Shown: positions 27,274-34,939, numbered from the stretch's first letter. The stretch: DNA of 64,000 nt from Candidatus Poribacteria bacterium (GCA_958295815.1 OY282374.1:4430682-4494681); one strand, 5' to 3'. Program-made: numbers and translations. The notes: generated by a model from the letters alone, not told the origin.

Positions 27274-27647
27274 CTGCCTCTGCTGAAATACTACGACTGC
27301 CTTTCAACCCTCCCTCAAGCCACTTGGATAAATATCCCCTCGCATGCTTAACAGATAGAAATATTTGTTGAATCCATCAGGAATTACCCAATGCGCTACG
27401 AAATGTGCTGCTACAAACCATGCCGCTTTCGAGAAACAGACGTATTAGGCGGCTATTTATAGTCAGGAAACGCCTTATTGCCTGTCTGCGTAAGTTCTAA
27501 ACGTTGTTGTCGTCCATCTTGTGTTGGATTTGTAGGTTATCGTCGAAGAGAAGGGTGCTTAGTTCAAATCGGATGTTCATACCTGCAAAATTATCATATA
27601 TTCTTACTTTTATCCAGATGCCCATAGGTTGGGCAAACAATAAAAAT

Positions 27648-27917
27648 TTATTTTGGAATAATCTCGACTCTTATTGAAACACCAAGACGTTCAGCAATCC
27701 TGTCAAGACATGCCTTTTTGTGTTCGTTTCTTAGATCTCTTGATATATAATACCCTCCCACTTTATAGAACACCCGGCTGCTTGAAGATAACTGAAACCG
27801 TGAAATAAGCATATTGTTGTCATCTACACTTAAGACACGTTCCGGACCGAGTCTAAAAATCACCTTTTCTACAGTATCCGCTGCTATAGGGCACGCAATA
27901 ATTTCTCCATCGGGCAT
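27648..27917 (-). CDS. Small hypothetical protein, possibly frameshifted
   Basis: 89 residues beginning MPDGEIIACPIAADTVEKV and ending with a basic helix (NEHKKACLDRIAERLGV). No known family recognised. The ATG at 27917 has no ribosome site. A well-placed AGGAAGGG precedes an ATG at 27949 that opens MNNPHNDFG and then shifts out of frame; removing one base near 27917 would join it to this frame as MNNPHND...RVTMPDGEII. So the gene may be frameshifted, or the shift may be a sequencing error. It lies downstream of the two TIR-like genes on the same strand and could be a third member of that array. Confidence 0.45.
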   Translation of the reverse strand: MPDGEIIACPIAADTVEKVIFRLGPERVLSVDDNNMLISRFQLSSSSRVFYKVGGYYISRDLRNEHKKACLDRIAERLGVSIRVEIIPK

Positions 27918-28058
27918 CGTGACCCGAAGTCGTTATGTGGGTTGTTCATACAATTTCCCTTCCTATATTCATCCAAAGATGGTAAAGTTTTCAACATTCA
28001 TAGGTCAGTTTTTTGCTTTTCAAATGCCATTATGAAGTTGAGTGTGAGCATAAGGCTC

Positions 28059-28880
28059 CTAAAAAATCTTATTCATATCAACAGGAAAATCTGTGTTTTT
28101 CAATTCTTGCCCCAGTTTCAATTTCCAATCTTCACCATCCATGGACACATAGATTACACCATCAATATCTGAAGGTTTCTCTATTTTCCCTTTGAAGAGC
28201 GGACATACTCGTTCACGTCCCAATTTTCCCATGAAATATCCGAGTTCAAAAACAACATTCTGTCGGGCTCTCGGTTTGTGCTCGTACTCAATCTTATTTT
28301 TTAGACCGCCAATATCATCAGGTGTGAGCAAAACGACTGCAAAGCCTGCCTTGTCAGCGTATTTTTCAAGTTTCTCAATTATTGTTTGTGATCCACTAGG
28401 TTGCTCGTGAAGGATAGTTGCCTTTAAGCCCAATTTCTCTAGGAACCTCGCGACAGTTTCCTTAGCCCCATCGTCCTGCCCGTGTACAATAAACACTTCG
28501 CTGCCAAAGACAGACGGATGAGTGTCTGATAGTTCATCATACAACTCAAGCTGCTCAAAGATCCCCTCTAGATTGGTAACCTCGTAGGATACATCTTTTC
28601 GGTACCAACCTATTTCATCATTCAGGGCAGGATTTGTCCATCCAACAAAAACAGGAAATCCCTTGTATTTATCTGCTATTGAAGAATTATCAAATAGTTT
28701 AGACAAGAGCGTTTTATTGTACCCTGACCATTTTTTAAACTCAGATTTAGCCTTGTTCAATTCAGTTTTTGAATCTATCTGCCGATCACGAAGCAGTTGT
28801 CCCTCGTTAATTCTCTCTTGTATTTTCTTTTTTGCTTCTTCTCTACTCACAAGTAACTTTGGATGAACTTTCTCCTCCAT
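28059..28880 (-). CDS. TIR-like nucleotide-binding protein (CAP12/PCTIR type), copy A
   Basis: 273 residues. The N-terminal 110 are helical and charged (VSREEAKKKIQERINEGQ); the C-terminal domain (about 128-273) is the TIR-like fold first described as a predicted nucleotide-binding protein: SEVFIVHGQDDGAKETVARFL, AVVLLTPDD, RARQNVVFELGYFMGKLGRERV and DIDGVIYVSMD. E212 in FELGY is the likely catalytic Glu by analogy to NAD-cleaving TIR domains. Related domains serve as effectors in CBASS and other anti-phage systems. No cyclase gene is nearby. It lies 72 bases downstream of copy B, with a similar leader and GAGGAG ribosome site. Confidence 0.88.
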   Translation of the reverse strand: MEEKVHPKLLVSREEAKKKIQERINEGQLLRDRQIDSKTELNKAKSEFKKWSGYNKTLLSKLFDNSSIADKYKGFPVFVGWTNPALNDEIGWYRKDVSYEVTNLEGIFEQLELYDELSDTHPSVFGSEVFIVHGQDDGAKETVARFLEKLGLKATILHEQPSGSQTIIEKLEKYADKAGFAVVLLTPDDIGGLKNKIEYEHKPRARQNVVFELGYFMGKLGRERVCPLFKGKIEKPSDIDGVIYVSMDGEDWKLKLGQELKNTDFPVDMNKIF

Positions 28881-28951
28881 AGTTTCTCCTCTATTTCACC
28901 ATTTATTGATCTATTGGATGAAAGCAATATGATCCCGTAGTGTTAAGATAT
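28877..28951 (-). repeat. Duplicated leader of TIR-like gene A
   Basis: This segment, which includes the ribosome site AGAGGAGAAAC and the start codon, closely matches 29810-29885 ahead of copy B. So the duplication unit covered leader plus gene. It may carry a promoter, but no clear -10/-35 pair was found. Confidence 0.6.
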
Positions 28952-28952
28952 G

Positions 28953-29813
28953 TTAGTTAGGTAGGAGTTTATTCATATCAACAATTATACCAACGGATGC
29001 CATTTCTTGAGCCAAGTCTAGTTTCCACGCGCCGCGCTCATCCATCTGCACATAGATTATTCCGTGAATGTCTGACGGTAGTTCAACACCTTCTTCATAA
29101 AGTATACGCACACGCTCGCGCCCTAACCCACACAAGAAATAGCCCAGTTCCAAGATAACGTTCTGACGAGCCCTTGGTTTGGGTTTGTCTGTTTTATCTT
29201 TTGGCGCAACAATATCATCAGCTGTTAGCAAAACAATTGCAAAGCCTGCTTCATCTGCATGTTCTTCAAACTTATCAATGATTGTTTGGCCTCTGCTTGG
29301 CTGCTCATCAAGTATAGTTGCACTTAAGTCCAAGTCAGCAATGAATCTAGCGATCTTGTGTTTGGCAGCTTCGCTATGTCCGTGCACTATGAAAATCTTG
29401 TCACCAAAAGTGCGTGTAGGAGGGTCTGGTTTATCAAACAGTTCAAGTCTGTTCTGGATTCCCTCTAGGCTTTTAATGGTATTTGTCATCTTGCCCTTGA
29501 ATTCAACTACTAGATCGTTCAAGTCTGGTACGCCCCATCCCATAATACTCCTGTTTTCTAACTCATCAAAAGTAAGCTTGGAGTAATGAAAATTTTCATA
29601 TTCATCCTCCAATGTAAAATTGTCAAATAGTCTTATTAAGAGATCAATATTATATCTTGACCAATTGTTGGAATCCTTACCTACTCTGTCCAAGTCATTG
29701 TCTGAGGATATTTCCTGGTCGTGGAGTTGTTGTCCCTTATCAATTCGCTCTTGTATTTTCTGGGCTGCTTCTTGTTTACTCACAAGTAACTTTGGTAGTG
29801 TTTTCTCCTCCAT
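28953..29813 (-). CDS. TIR-like nucleotide-binding protein (CAP12/PCTIR type), copy B
   Basis: 286 residues, clearly paralogous to copy A: MEEK.LPKLLVS..EA..KIQERI..GQ.L at the N-terminus, then DKIFIVHGHSEAAKHKIARFI, AIVLLTADD, RARQNVILELGYFLCGLGRERV and DIHGIIYVQMD. The catalytic Glu candidate is E222. Identity is higher in the TIR domain than in the middle (about 75-130), where this copy has 13 more residues, so the two may sense different partners. First gene of the minus-strand array, transcribed away from the HNH gene. SD and leader match copy A. Confidence 0.88.
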   Translation of the reverse strand: MEEKTLPKLLVSKQEAAQKIQERIDKGQQLHDQEISSDNDLDRVGKDSNNWSRYNIDLLIRLFDNFTLEDEYENFHYSKLTFDELENRSIMGWGVPDLNDLVVEFKGKMTNTIKSLEGIQNRLELFDKPDPPTRTFGDKIFIVHGHSEAAKHKIARFIADLDLSATILDEQPSRGQTIIDKFEEHADEAGFAIVLLTADDIVAPKDKTDKPKPRARQNVILELGYFLCGLGRERVRILYEEGVELPSDIHGIIYVQMDERGAWKLDLAQEMASVGIIVDMNKLLPN

Positions 29814-30201
29814 AGTTTCTCCTCTATTTCACTATTCGTTGGTCTATTGGATAACAGTAATGTAAGTCTGTAATGTTAAGGATTGTAGCATTAATTGGCA
29901 GACCCATCAACAGAAACCACGCGAACGATAGAAATACTTAGTAGATTACAAGGACACTATCCTTTAAAGAGCTAAAGAACAAAAAAACTCTGCAACAAAA
30001 ATCCAGATTGAGTTTTATATAACCAACTTGAAATTCCTACCACATACATATTATAATTGTTAGTCAACCATTGCCTCAATTTATTCACATGACCTGTCAT
30101 AGAACTGGTGAAGTTCTCATAAACGCAAGCAAACCTTTATCGCACCAATTCACTTAGGTGCCCTTTATATCAGTGAACGGTTAGAGGACTCTAGAAATAC
30201 T
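29814..30201. other. Divergent control region between TIR-like gene B and the HNH gene
   Basis: No gene seen in 388 bases. The left part is the copied leader of gene B. The rest is AT-rich and holds the promoter for the HNH gene (30028-30057). No clear minus-strand promoter was found. Confidence 0.55.
30028..30057 (+). promoter_or_regulatory. Sigma70-like promoter for the HNH gene
   Basis: TTGAAA (30028-30033), 18 bases, TATAAT (30052-30057). Leader would be about 140 bases. Confidence 0.6.
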
Positions 30202-31314
30202 ATGTCCACACAGAAATTCAGCGCAGCAGAACGAGAGGCTATTTGGTTAGCTCATGGTAAGAAGTGTACATATACAGGAGAATCCCTTGACGTAAGTAAT
30301 TTTCACATTGATCACATAATTCCAGAGTCTCTTACTAAAGATCCTACTGCATTCAAAGATAAAATAGCAGAACTGAACTTGCCATCTGACTTTAACATAC
30401 ATGGTTATGAAAATTTGTTGCCTTGTTGCCCCAGAGCAAATTTTCAAAAAAGTAATTTAATACTTCCGCGCCCCGATTTCTTTTTAGGTATAGCTGCTGC
30501 GAAAAAGGAGAAGGTAGAATCAAATCTATCTCACATCAACAAACAAAAAGTTCGTGGAAAGGCAATTATCCTACTGCATCAATGCTTGGAAAGTGGCTCC
30601 CTTACTCCGGATGAAGTCGCTAAAATTCTTCAGCAATATTCTAAGCAACCAGAATCTATCTTTGAACTTATCGCAGGTATGAAGTTTTCTAATGGCGATG
30701 AAGTGAAGTCTATCGCTCAAGCTGAAATCGAATCTCTTTGGGACCTGCCTATTTGGTTCGGTGAGTATTATATTGATGGATTACCCTTCAGGAATAAAAA
30801 CGGTGAACAAACTTTTGTTCGAACGTGTAGAGAATATGAGTCTGCTTGTGCACAAGACTACTATGCCGTTTCAAACGCCGTTCTCAAAACGTCGGTAAGG
30901 TTCCATCAACGATGTGGACTACTAAGGTCACTTCAGTCCGCAACTACTCCACAACAGAGTTTTATTTCAAACCCTAAAGTCGGAGTCGTCGATTTAGAAT
31001 TACTGCCACTGTTGCTTTTTCCTTGGATTGAAGATGAGTTAGGAAGCATAGAACTGGACGCGACATATCAGAGTAAAGTAAAAGATGGGGAACTCGTAGT
31101 AAAAAGCGTGAGCCAAAATTCATTGGAAATTGTAGCACCAAGAGATATGGGACAACGTTTGATAGAGGTGGTTCGAGCTGACTTTAACGGAGATGGCATT
31201 GAAGATATATTGCTTTTTGAGTACTGCTTCGCTACAGAGGGAACGCTGGGCTTTGGCGGGACTCGGATCTTGACAAGGAAATCAATAGATGGGAAATTTG
31301 AAATAGTAGAATAA
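30202..31314 (+). CDS. HNH endonuclease-fold protein with FG-GAP-like C-terminus
   Basis: 370 residues. Residues 10-90 hold an HNH nuclease fold: C22 in KKCTYTG, then NFHIDHIIPESL (H35, D37, H38), a loop, NLLPCC and N80/N85 in NFQKSN, matching the HNH signature with Asp-His and the last Asn. The middle is a helical domain without recognised family. Near the end, RADFNGDGIEDILLFEY resembles an FG-GAP or EF-hand-like calcium loop, unusual for a DNA-cutting protein. No signal peptide. It faces away from the TIR-like genes. A nuclease for restriction or defence is likely, but the target is unknown. Confidence 0.8.
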   Translation: MSTQKFSAAEREAIWLAHGKKCTYTGESLDVSNFHIDHIIPESLTKDPTAFKDKIAELNLPSDFNIHGYENLLPCCPRANFQKSNLILPRPDFFLGIAAAKKEKVESNLSHINKQKVRGKAIILLHQCLESGSLTPDEVAKILQQYSKQPESIFELIAGMKFSNGDEVKSIAQAEIESLWDLPIWFGEYYIDGLPFRNKNGEQTFVRTCREYESACAQDYYAVSNAVLKTSVRFHQRCGLLRSLQSATTPQQSFISNPKVGVVDLELLPLLLFPWIEDELGSIELDATYQSKVKDGELVVKSVSQNSLEIVAPRDMGQRLIEVVRADFNGDGIEDILLFEYCFATEGTLGFGGTRILTRKSIDGKFEIVE

Positions 31315-31341
31315 GAGAGCGTTTTTACGGACTTCACCCCA

Positions 31342-31359
31342 GAGGTACAGTAGTACCTC
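31342..31359 (+). promoter_or_regulatory. Inverted repeat, possible operator of the DUF433 gene
   Basis: GAGGTAC (31342-31348), AGTA, GTACCTC (31353-31359): perfect 7-base arms, 24 bases upstream of the DUF433 start. Without a T-run it is a poor terminator. Antitoxins often bind such palindromes to control their own operon. Confidence 0.45.
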
Positions 31360-31383
31360 ACAAGCCTAATAAAAAGAGCACAC

Positions 31384-31608
31384 ATGCCAATTCATTGGAA
31401 AGACCACATTATTAGCACATCGGATATATTACGAGATAAATCGCGTATAAAGGGAACAAGAATACCAGTAAGTCTGCTCCTCGGATATTTGGCAGCAGTT
31501 CGGACAATAGACGAAATTATTGCTGAATTTCCTGATCTCAAAGCCATGCAAATTCAAGGTTGTCTTGATTACACGCGTGAGTTAGCAGAATTTGAGGTAG
31601 TTGCTTAA
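31384..31608 (+). CDS. DUF433 antitoxin-like protein
   Basis: 74 residues with the DUF433 pattern: IISTSDILRDKSRIKGTRIPVSLLLGYLAAVRTIDEIIAEFPDL is the HTH-like family core. DUF433 proteins are antitoxins normally followed by a DUF5615 PIN-like toxin whose start overlaps their stop. Here the overlap TAATG (stop 31606-31608, ATG 31608) is present, but the toxin is cut to 36 codons. So this is an orphaned antitoxin. Confidence 0.85.
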   Translation: MPIHWKDHIISTSDILRDKSRIKGTRIPVSLLLGYLAAVRTIDEIIAEFPDLKAMQIQGCLDYTRELAEFEVVA

Positions 31609-31718
31609 TGGAATTTCAGCTTTTCGTAGATCAATGTGTTCCTACTAAATATTTACATCAAACAGTGAAAAATATAACTATGGTGAATTATAGAAATAAG
31701 TTAACATGTTTTCTGTAG
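31608..31718 (+). pseudogene. Truncated DUF5615-like toxin remnant
   Basis: 36 codons starting MEFQLFVDQCVPTKYL, which matches the start of DUF5615 toxins (a hydrophobic strand, then the acidic V-D-x-x-x-P motif). The rest of the roughly 110-residue domain is missing. The last Leu codon and the TAG stop lie inside the palindromic repeat that begins at 31713, so insertion of that repeat, or deletion at it, ended the gene. Assignment rests on the short motif and on position. Confidence 0.55.
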
Positions 31719-31780
31719 GAGCGATCTCCGAATCGCGACGAAACGCCCTGAGAGTCGGGAATCGGAGTTCCCTCCTACAG
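31713..31780. repeat. CTGTAGGAG palindromic repeat element (MITE-like), copy 1
   Basis: 68 bases with 25-base imperfect terminal inverted repeats: CTGTAGGAGCGATCTCCGAA at the left and its near-complement at the right, ending CCTCCTACAG. Each arm contains its own small hairpin (GCGA/TCGC and GGGAA/TTCCC). Related single arms are at 55941-56018. Confidence 0.8.
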
Positions 31781-31836
31781 TGTAAAGTGTAAGATTAATT
31801 CTAAAATCTACCATAAATTCACATTGGAGGAAATAT

Positions 31837-32064
31837 ATGAAACCTTATGGAAATCTGGGTAGAAACTCTGGAGTCGCTGCGTATGAAGTCGGACCAGATT
31901 TCATCGTAGTTGAGTTCTCTACCGGTGCCATGTATGAGTACACATATGAAAGTGCTGGCAGGGATAATATTGAGCATATGAAACAATTAGCAGAAAGTGG
32001 ACATGGCCTAAACTCATTCATCAATACGGAGGTCAGGAACCTCTATGCTGCGAGAAAGCGTTAG
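31837..32064 (+). CDS. KTSC-domain protein
   Basis: 75 residues fitting the KTSC domain: GVAAYEVGPDFIVVEFSTG, YEYTYESAG and the end GHGLNSFINTEVRNLYA. These small domains occur alone or next to lysyl-tRNA synthetase-like and phage or defence genes; function unknown. GGAGG stands at good distance before the ATG. It closes the accessory island. Confidence 0.88.
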   Translation: MKPYGNLGRNSGVAAYEVGPDFIVVEFSTGAMYEYTYESAGRDNIEHMKQLAESGHGLNSFINTEVRNLYAARKR

Positions 32065-32102
32065 TTGGTTTTTCGTTAGAATGAAATGCGCGGATGGATT
32101 CT

Positions 32103-32175
32103 TAGTAAAACCCACAATTACTTGGACACTTGTAAAGAGTCGGGGTTACAAACCCCTCCTACAAAGAGCAGATCT
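32103..32175. repeat. GGGGTTACAAACCCC repeat, short form, copy 1
   Basis: About 72 bases nearly the same as 36052-36122: TAGTAAAA...ACAATTAC, then ACTTGTAA, GAGTCGGGGTTACAAACCCC, then TCCTACAAAGAGCAGATCT. The core palindrome is 32142-32156. Confidence 0.8.
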
Positions 32176-32353
32176 CATATGTGTTAATAATGTCTATTTA
32201 TGGGATTTACCATAATCCGTTGTTTTCACAGAGTGGTGACTTATCCATACTGCTATCTACTTTATCTGAGCAGTTTGAGAAAATTCTTGACATCCCACCT
32301 TAGATCTTGTACAATAAAACCCCAAGTAAGACATATCGCATGTGGAGGTTCTT

Positions 32354-32983
32354 ATGCCGACAATCGAAAAAGTTTTTGACTCCCCAGGTCCACAACCCAA
32401 CGGAATGCAAGCTACAGAGGAAGGTCTTTGGATTCTCGACCAGCAGACCAACGAGGTGCATCTCGTCTCATATCAGGGTGATGTGAAAAAGACGCTCGCG
32501 ACCGCTTCCGACAGAGGCAGCGGTGTTACGGATACAGGCGATACGCTTTGGCTCGCGTCTACCTATAGTTGTGAAATCCTTTCAACCGATCCAGAAAGTG
32601 GCGAGACACGTGCCTCTTATGGCACACCCGGTGCAGGTCAGACAGGTGCACACGGCTTAGAATGGCGCGACAATAAACTCTGGATAGCAGTACCACCGTC
32701 TGCCACTATTTATCAAGTCGATGTCGAAGATGGTTTCAAAGTGATTCATACACTCCCTGCCCCCGGCGATCGACCGCACGGTGTCGCCTGGGTCGGCGAC
32801 GATCTGTGGTGTGTTGAGACGAACCATCGCGCAATCTTCCACCTCAATCCAGAGGACGGTAGTCATCTAAACAAAATTGAGATACCTGAACCGCATCCTG
32901 AACCGCATGGGATGACATACTGGGATGGGTATTTCTGGTATTGCGACGCACATACGACAGCGGTGTGCCGCGTAGCCCCATGA
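32354..32983 (+). CDS. SMP-30/Vgb-like beta-propeller protein
   Basis: 209 residues of repeated strands (VGDDLWCVETNHRAIFHLNPEDG, WRDNKLWIAVPPSATIYQVD), typical of a streptogramin-lyase (Vgb) or NHL-like propeller. No signal peptide. GGAGG is 7 bases before ATG 32354; a GTG at 32342 is embedded in that site. The stop overlaps the next start (ATGA at 32980), so the two genes are probably coupled. Function unknown; a sugar-lactone hydrolase is possible but its metal ligands are not obvious. Confidence 0.8.
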   Translation: MPTIEKVFDSPGPQPNGMQATEEGLWILDQQTNEVHLVSYQGDVKKTLATASDRGSGVTDTGDTLWLASTYSCEILSTDPESGETRASYGTPGAGQTGAHGLEWRDNKLWIAVPPSATIYQVDVEDGFKVIHTLPAPGDRPHGVAWVGDDLWCVETNHRAIFHLNPEDGSHLNKIEIPEPHPEPHGMTYWDGYFWYCDAHTTAVCRVAP

Positions 32984-33822
32984 CAGAATCAACATCGCGA
33001 GGCACAGAACGCGAGGCACAGGGACCTCGCACTACAGACGATATGCGCGGACGGCTATTGAACATGGGGGCAAGCCCCGCAGCAATGAACATGGCAGTTG
33101 ATGAGGCGATGCTGCTTTCCCAACAGGAACAGCCGAATCCGACACTGCGGTTCTATACATGGTCGTCCCCTGCGTTCAGTTTCGGTTATTTCCAAGATAT
33201 TGCCACGGAAGTTGACGTGGAGGCGTGTCGTGCAGACGGCATCGAATTGGTGAAACGGATGACAGGCGGCGGTACCGTTGTACATGGGCAGGACTTAACT
33301 TACACACTGATCCTTCCACGTCATGCTGGTGAAAAGAGCATCTCCGAAGTATATCAATGTATCGGGCAATCTCTGGTCAAGGCATTTGCAAAACTCGGTA
33401 TTCCGGCAGAGTGCCATGCTGTAGGCGCAGATGCCCTGAAAACCACCCAAAACATCTGCTTGACAAATCCTGCTGACTACGATGTCATGTGCGACGGTAA
33501 AAAGTTGGCAGGCGTTTCCGTCAGGCGGAATCGAAACGGGATGATGTTTCAAGGGTATATCTCGTTAGATATGCCATCCTTGTCCATTCTCGCGCGGGTC
33601 TCAAGAGATCCAGAAGTTCAGCAGATACTGATTAAAAAATCGACTGCTATTAATACGGCAGGACGTTTCATAACCAAAAGCGCGCTCATCGAAGCAATAT
33701 CTGAAATATTTAATATAGGTGTTGCGTTTCATTCAGGTAAATTGTCATCATCGGAGCGTGCACAGGCAGAAACTTTAGCCGACACCAAGTATGCCGCAAC
33801 GAAGTGGAACTTCTTGGGTTAA
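32980..33822 (+). CDS. Lipoate-protein ligase A family protein
   Basis: 280 residues of the biotin/lipoate ligase fold: MNMAVDEAML, RFYTWSSPAFSFGYFQ, VKRMTGGGTVVHG and DGKKLAGVSVRRN (the catalytic Lys in DGKKLAG). It transfers lipoyl or octanoyl groups to lipoyl domains. ATGA overlap with the upstream gene suggests start 32980, but the first 21 residues are coded by a dispersed repeat (two GCGAGGCACAG units at 32997 and 33011). The ATG at 33043 (MRGRLLNMGAS) begins the conserved domain and may be the real start. Confidence 0.88.
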   Translation: MTESTSRGTEREAQGPRTTDDMRGRLLNMGASPAAMNMAVDEAMLLSQQEQPNPTLRFYTWSSPAFSFGYFQDIATEVDVEACRADGIELVKRMTGGGTVVHGQDLTYTLILPRHAGEKSISEVYQCIGQSLVKAFAKLGIPAECHAVGADALKTTQNICLTNPADYDVMCDGKKLAGVSVRRNRNGMMFQGYISLDMPSLSILARVSRDPEVQQILIKKSTAINTAGRFITKSALIEAISEIFNIGVAFHSGKLSSSERAQAETLADTKYAATKWNFLG

Positions 33823-33859
33823 CTCGCAGGTTTCTGAAAACTTGCTACAGCATAGCTCA

Positions 33860-34939
33860 ATGGATCAAGAGCGAAAACCTACCAACACTATACTCATCCC
33901 AACCGGTGCGTTCATCATGGGCACGGATATTGAAGCCTTTTACGGCACCGCCTTAGCGAATTCGGAGCATGCCAAACTCGACGAGGCACCGATGCACATC
34001 CGCTATTTGGACGCATATCTCATTGAGCAGTACCCGGTAACAAACGCCGAATATGCCGTTTTTGTGCAGGAAACGGATCACCCATCGCCACCACACTGGA
34101 AAAACGGTAAATTCGCACCTGAAGACGCCGATCTCCCAGTTATCCATGTGAGTTGGTATGATAGCAACGCATACGCACAATGGGCAGGCAAGCGGTTGCC
34201 AACAGAAGCAGAATGGGAGAAAGCCTGCCGTGGTCCCGATGGACGGATTTATCCTTGGGGTAATATCTTTGTTTCAGATGAATCTGAATCTACAGAAGCT
34301 CTACCAGAAACTTCAGAAATCTTGACAGCGCATCTCACCGCTATAGGCGTTCGTCCCGCCATAGTCAGCCCTTACGGTGTCGGCGAGGCTGTCGGAAACG
34401 TCTGGGAGTGGACTGCGGATTGGTATCAGCTATATACTGATTCAAAGCGTCCAAAGAATGGACGTAGTTTGGACGATAAACATAAAACCCTGCGCGGTGG
34501 ATCGTGGCTGGAAGTCCGTGACGGGACGGCGAAACGCTATTTTCGGTGTGCCAACCGTCTACATGCACCACCCGACTACACCGCTGGAAACATCGGATTT
34601 CGCTGCGTCCGGGACGCACCGTCGGGGCAGGTTGCGTCGGTGCATGTTCCGATAGAACCGCTTGCTGATTATGTAAAGCAACGGAAGTTGGCTAATCTAC
34701 ATCTGCTCCAAAAACGGACGGAGAAAAATGGTCTCAAAGATATACTGCTTGCTGCCTTCCTTATAGGCGGTGGGGTTTATAGTATTGTGGAGAAGCCTGA
34801 GTTAGTACTGGGCGGGGTGACCGCTGGTATTATTGGTGTTGGGTTTCTCTGTAGTGCCGGTGTCAATTTTTGGCGGCGGTGGTGCGCTGTGAAGCGTGCA
34901 AAACAGGTAGCGTCTGAAAATTCTTTGCTTTCTCATTAG
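33860..34939 (+). CDS. SUMF1/FGE-fold protein with C-terminal membrane anchor
   Basis: 359 residues. The SUMF1 domain spans about 10-255: IPTGAFIMGTD, YPVTNAEYAVFVQ, VSWYDSNAYAQWAGKRLPTEAEWEKACRG, VGNVWEWTADWY, RGGSWLEVRDG and GNIGFRCV. In true formylglycine-generating enzymes two cysteines lie in the RGGS..C..YC segment; here that segment (LEVRDGTAKRYFRC) has only one Cys, so FGE activity is doubtful. Two transmembrane helices follow (LLAAFLIGGGVYSI and VTAGIIGVGFLCSAG). A start at 33791 is possible but overlaps the ligase by 32 bases; no strong ribosome site marks either. Confidence 0.82.
   Translation: MDQERKPTNTILIPTGAFIMGTDIEAFYGTALANSEHAKLDEAPMHIRYLDAYLIEQYPVTNAEYAVFVQETDHPSPPHWKNGKFAPEDADLPVIHVSWYDSNAYAQWAGKRLPTEAEWEKACRGPDGRIYPWGNIFVSDESESTEALPETSEILTAHLTAIGVRPAIVSPYGVGEAVGNVWEWTADWYQLYTDSKRPKNGRSLDDKHKTLRGGSWLEVRDGTAKRYFRCANRLHAPPDYTAGNIGFRCVRDAPSGQVASVHVPIEPLADYVKQRKLANLHLLQKRTEKNGLKDILLAAFLIGGGVYSIVEKPELVLGGVTAGIIGVGFLCSAGVNFWRRWCAVKRAKQVASENSLLSH

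Larger units (their letters stand above)
26964..27647. other. AT-rich non-coding region with iterated and inverted repeats
   Basis: 684 bases without a convincing gene. It holds AT-rich tracts (26990-27070), a strong promoter, a 22-base direct repeat (27139-27160 and 27200-27221, two mismatches), a 12-base perfect inverted pair (27103-27114 with 27200-27211) and a GC hairpin. It could be a control region, an origin-like site or a small RNA. Details are in the findings. Confidence 0.6.

Noticed and set aside
27391-27462. A 23-codon Cys-rich open frame (MRYEMCCYKPCRF) with AGGAA upstream
   Set aside because: Too short and without any recognised pattern or promoter of its own; chance is likely.
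28192-28410. Plus-strand frames opposite the TIR-like genes
   Set aside because: They mirror the conserved TIR coding frame and differ between the two copies.
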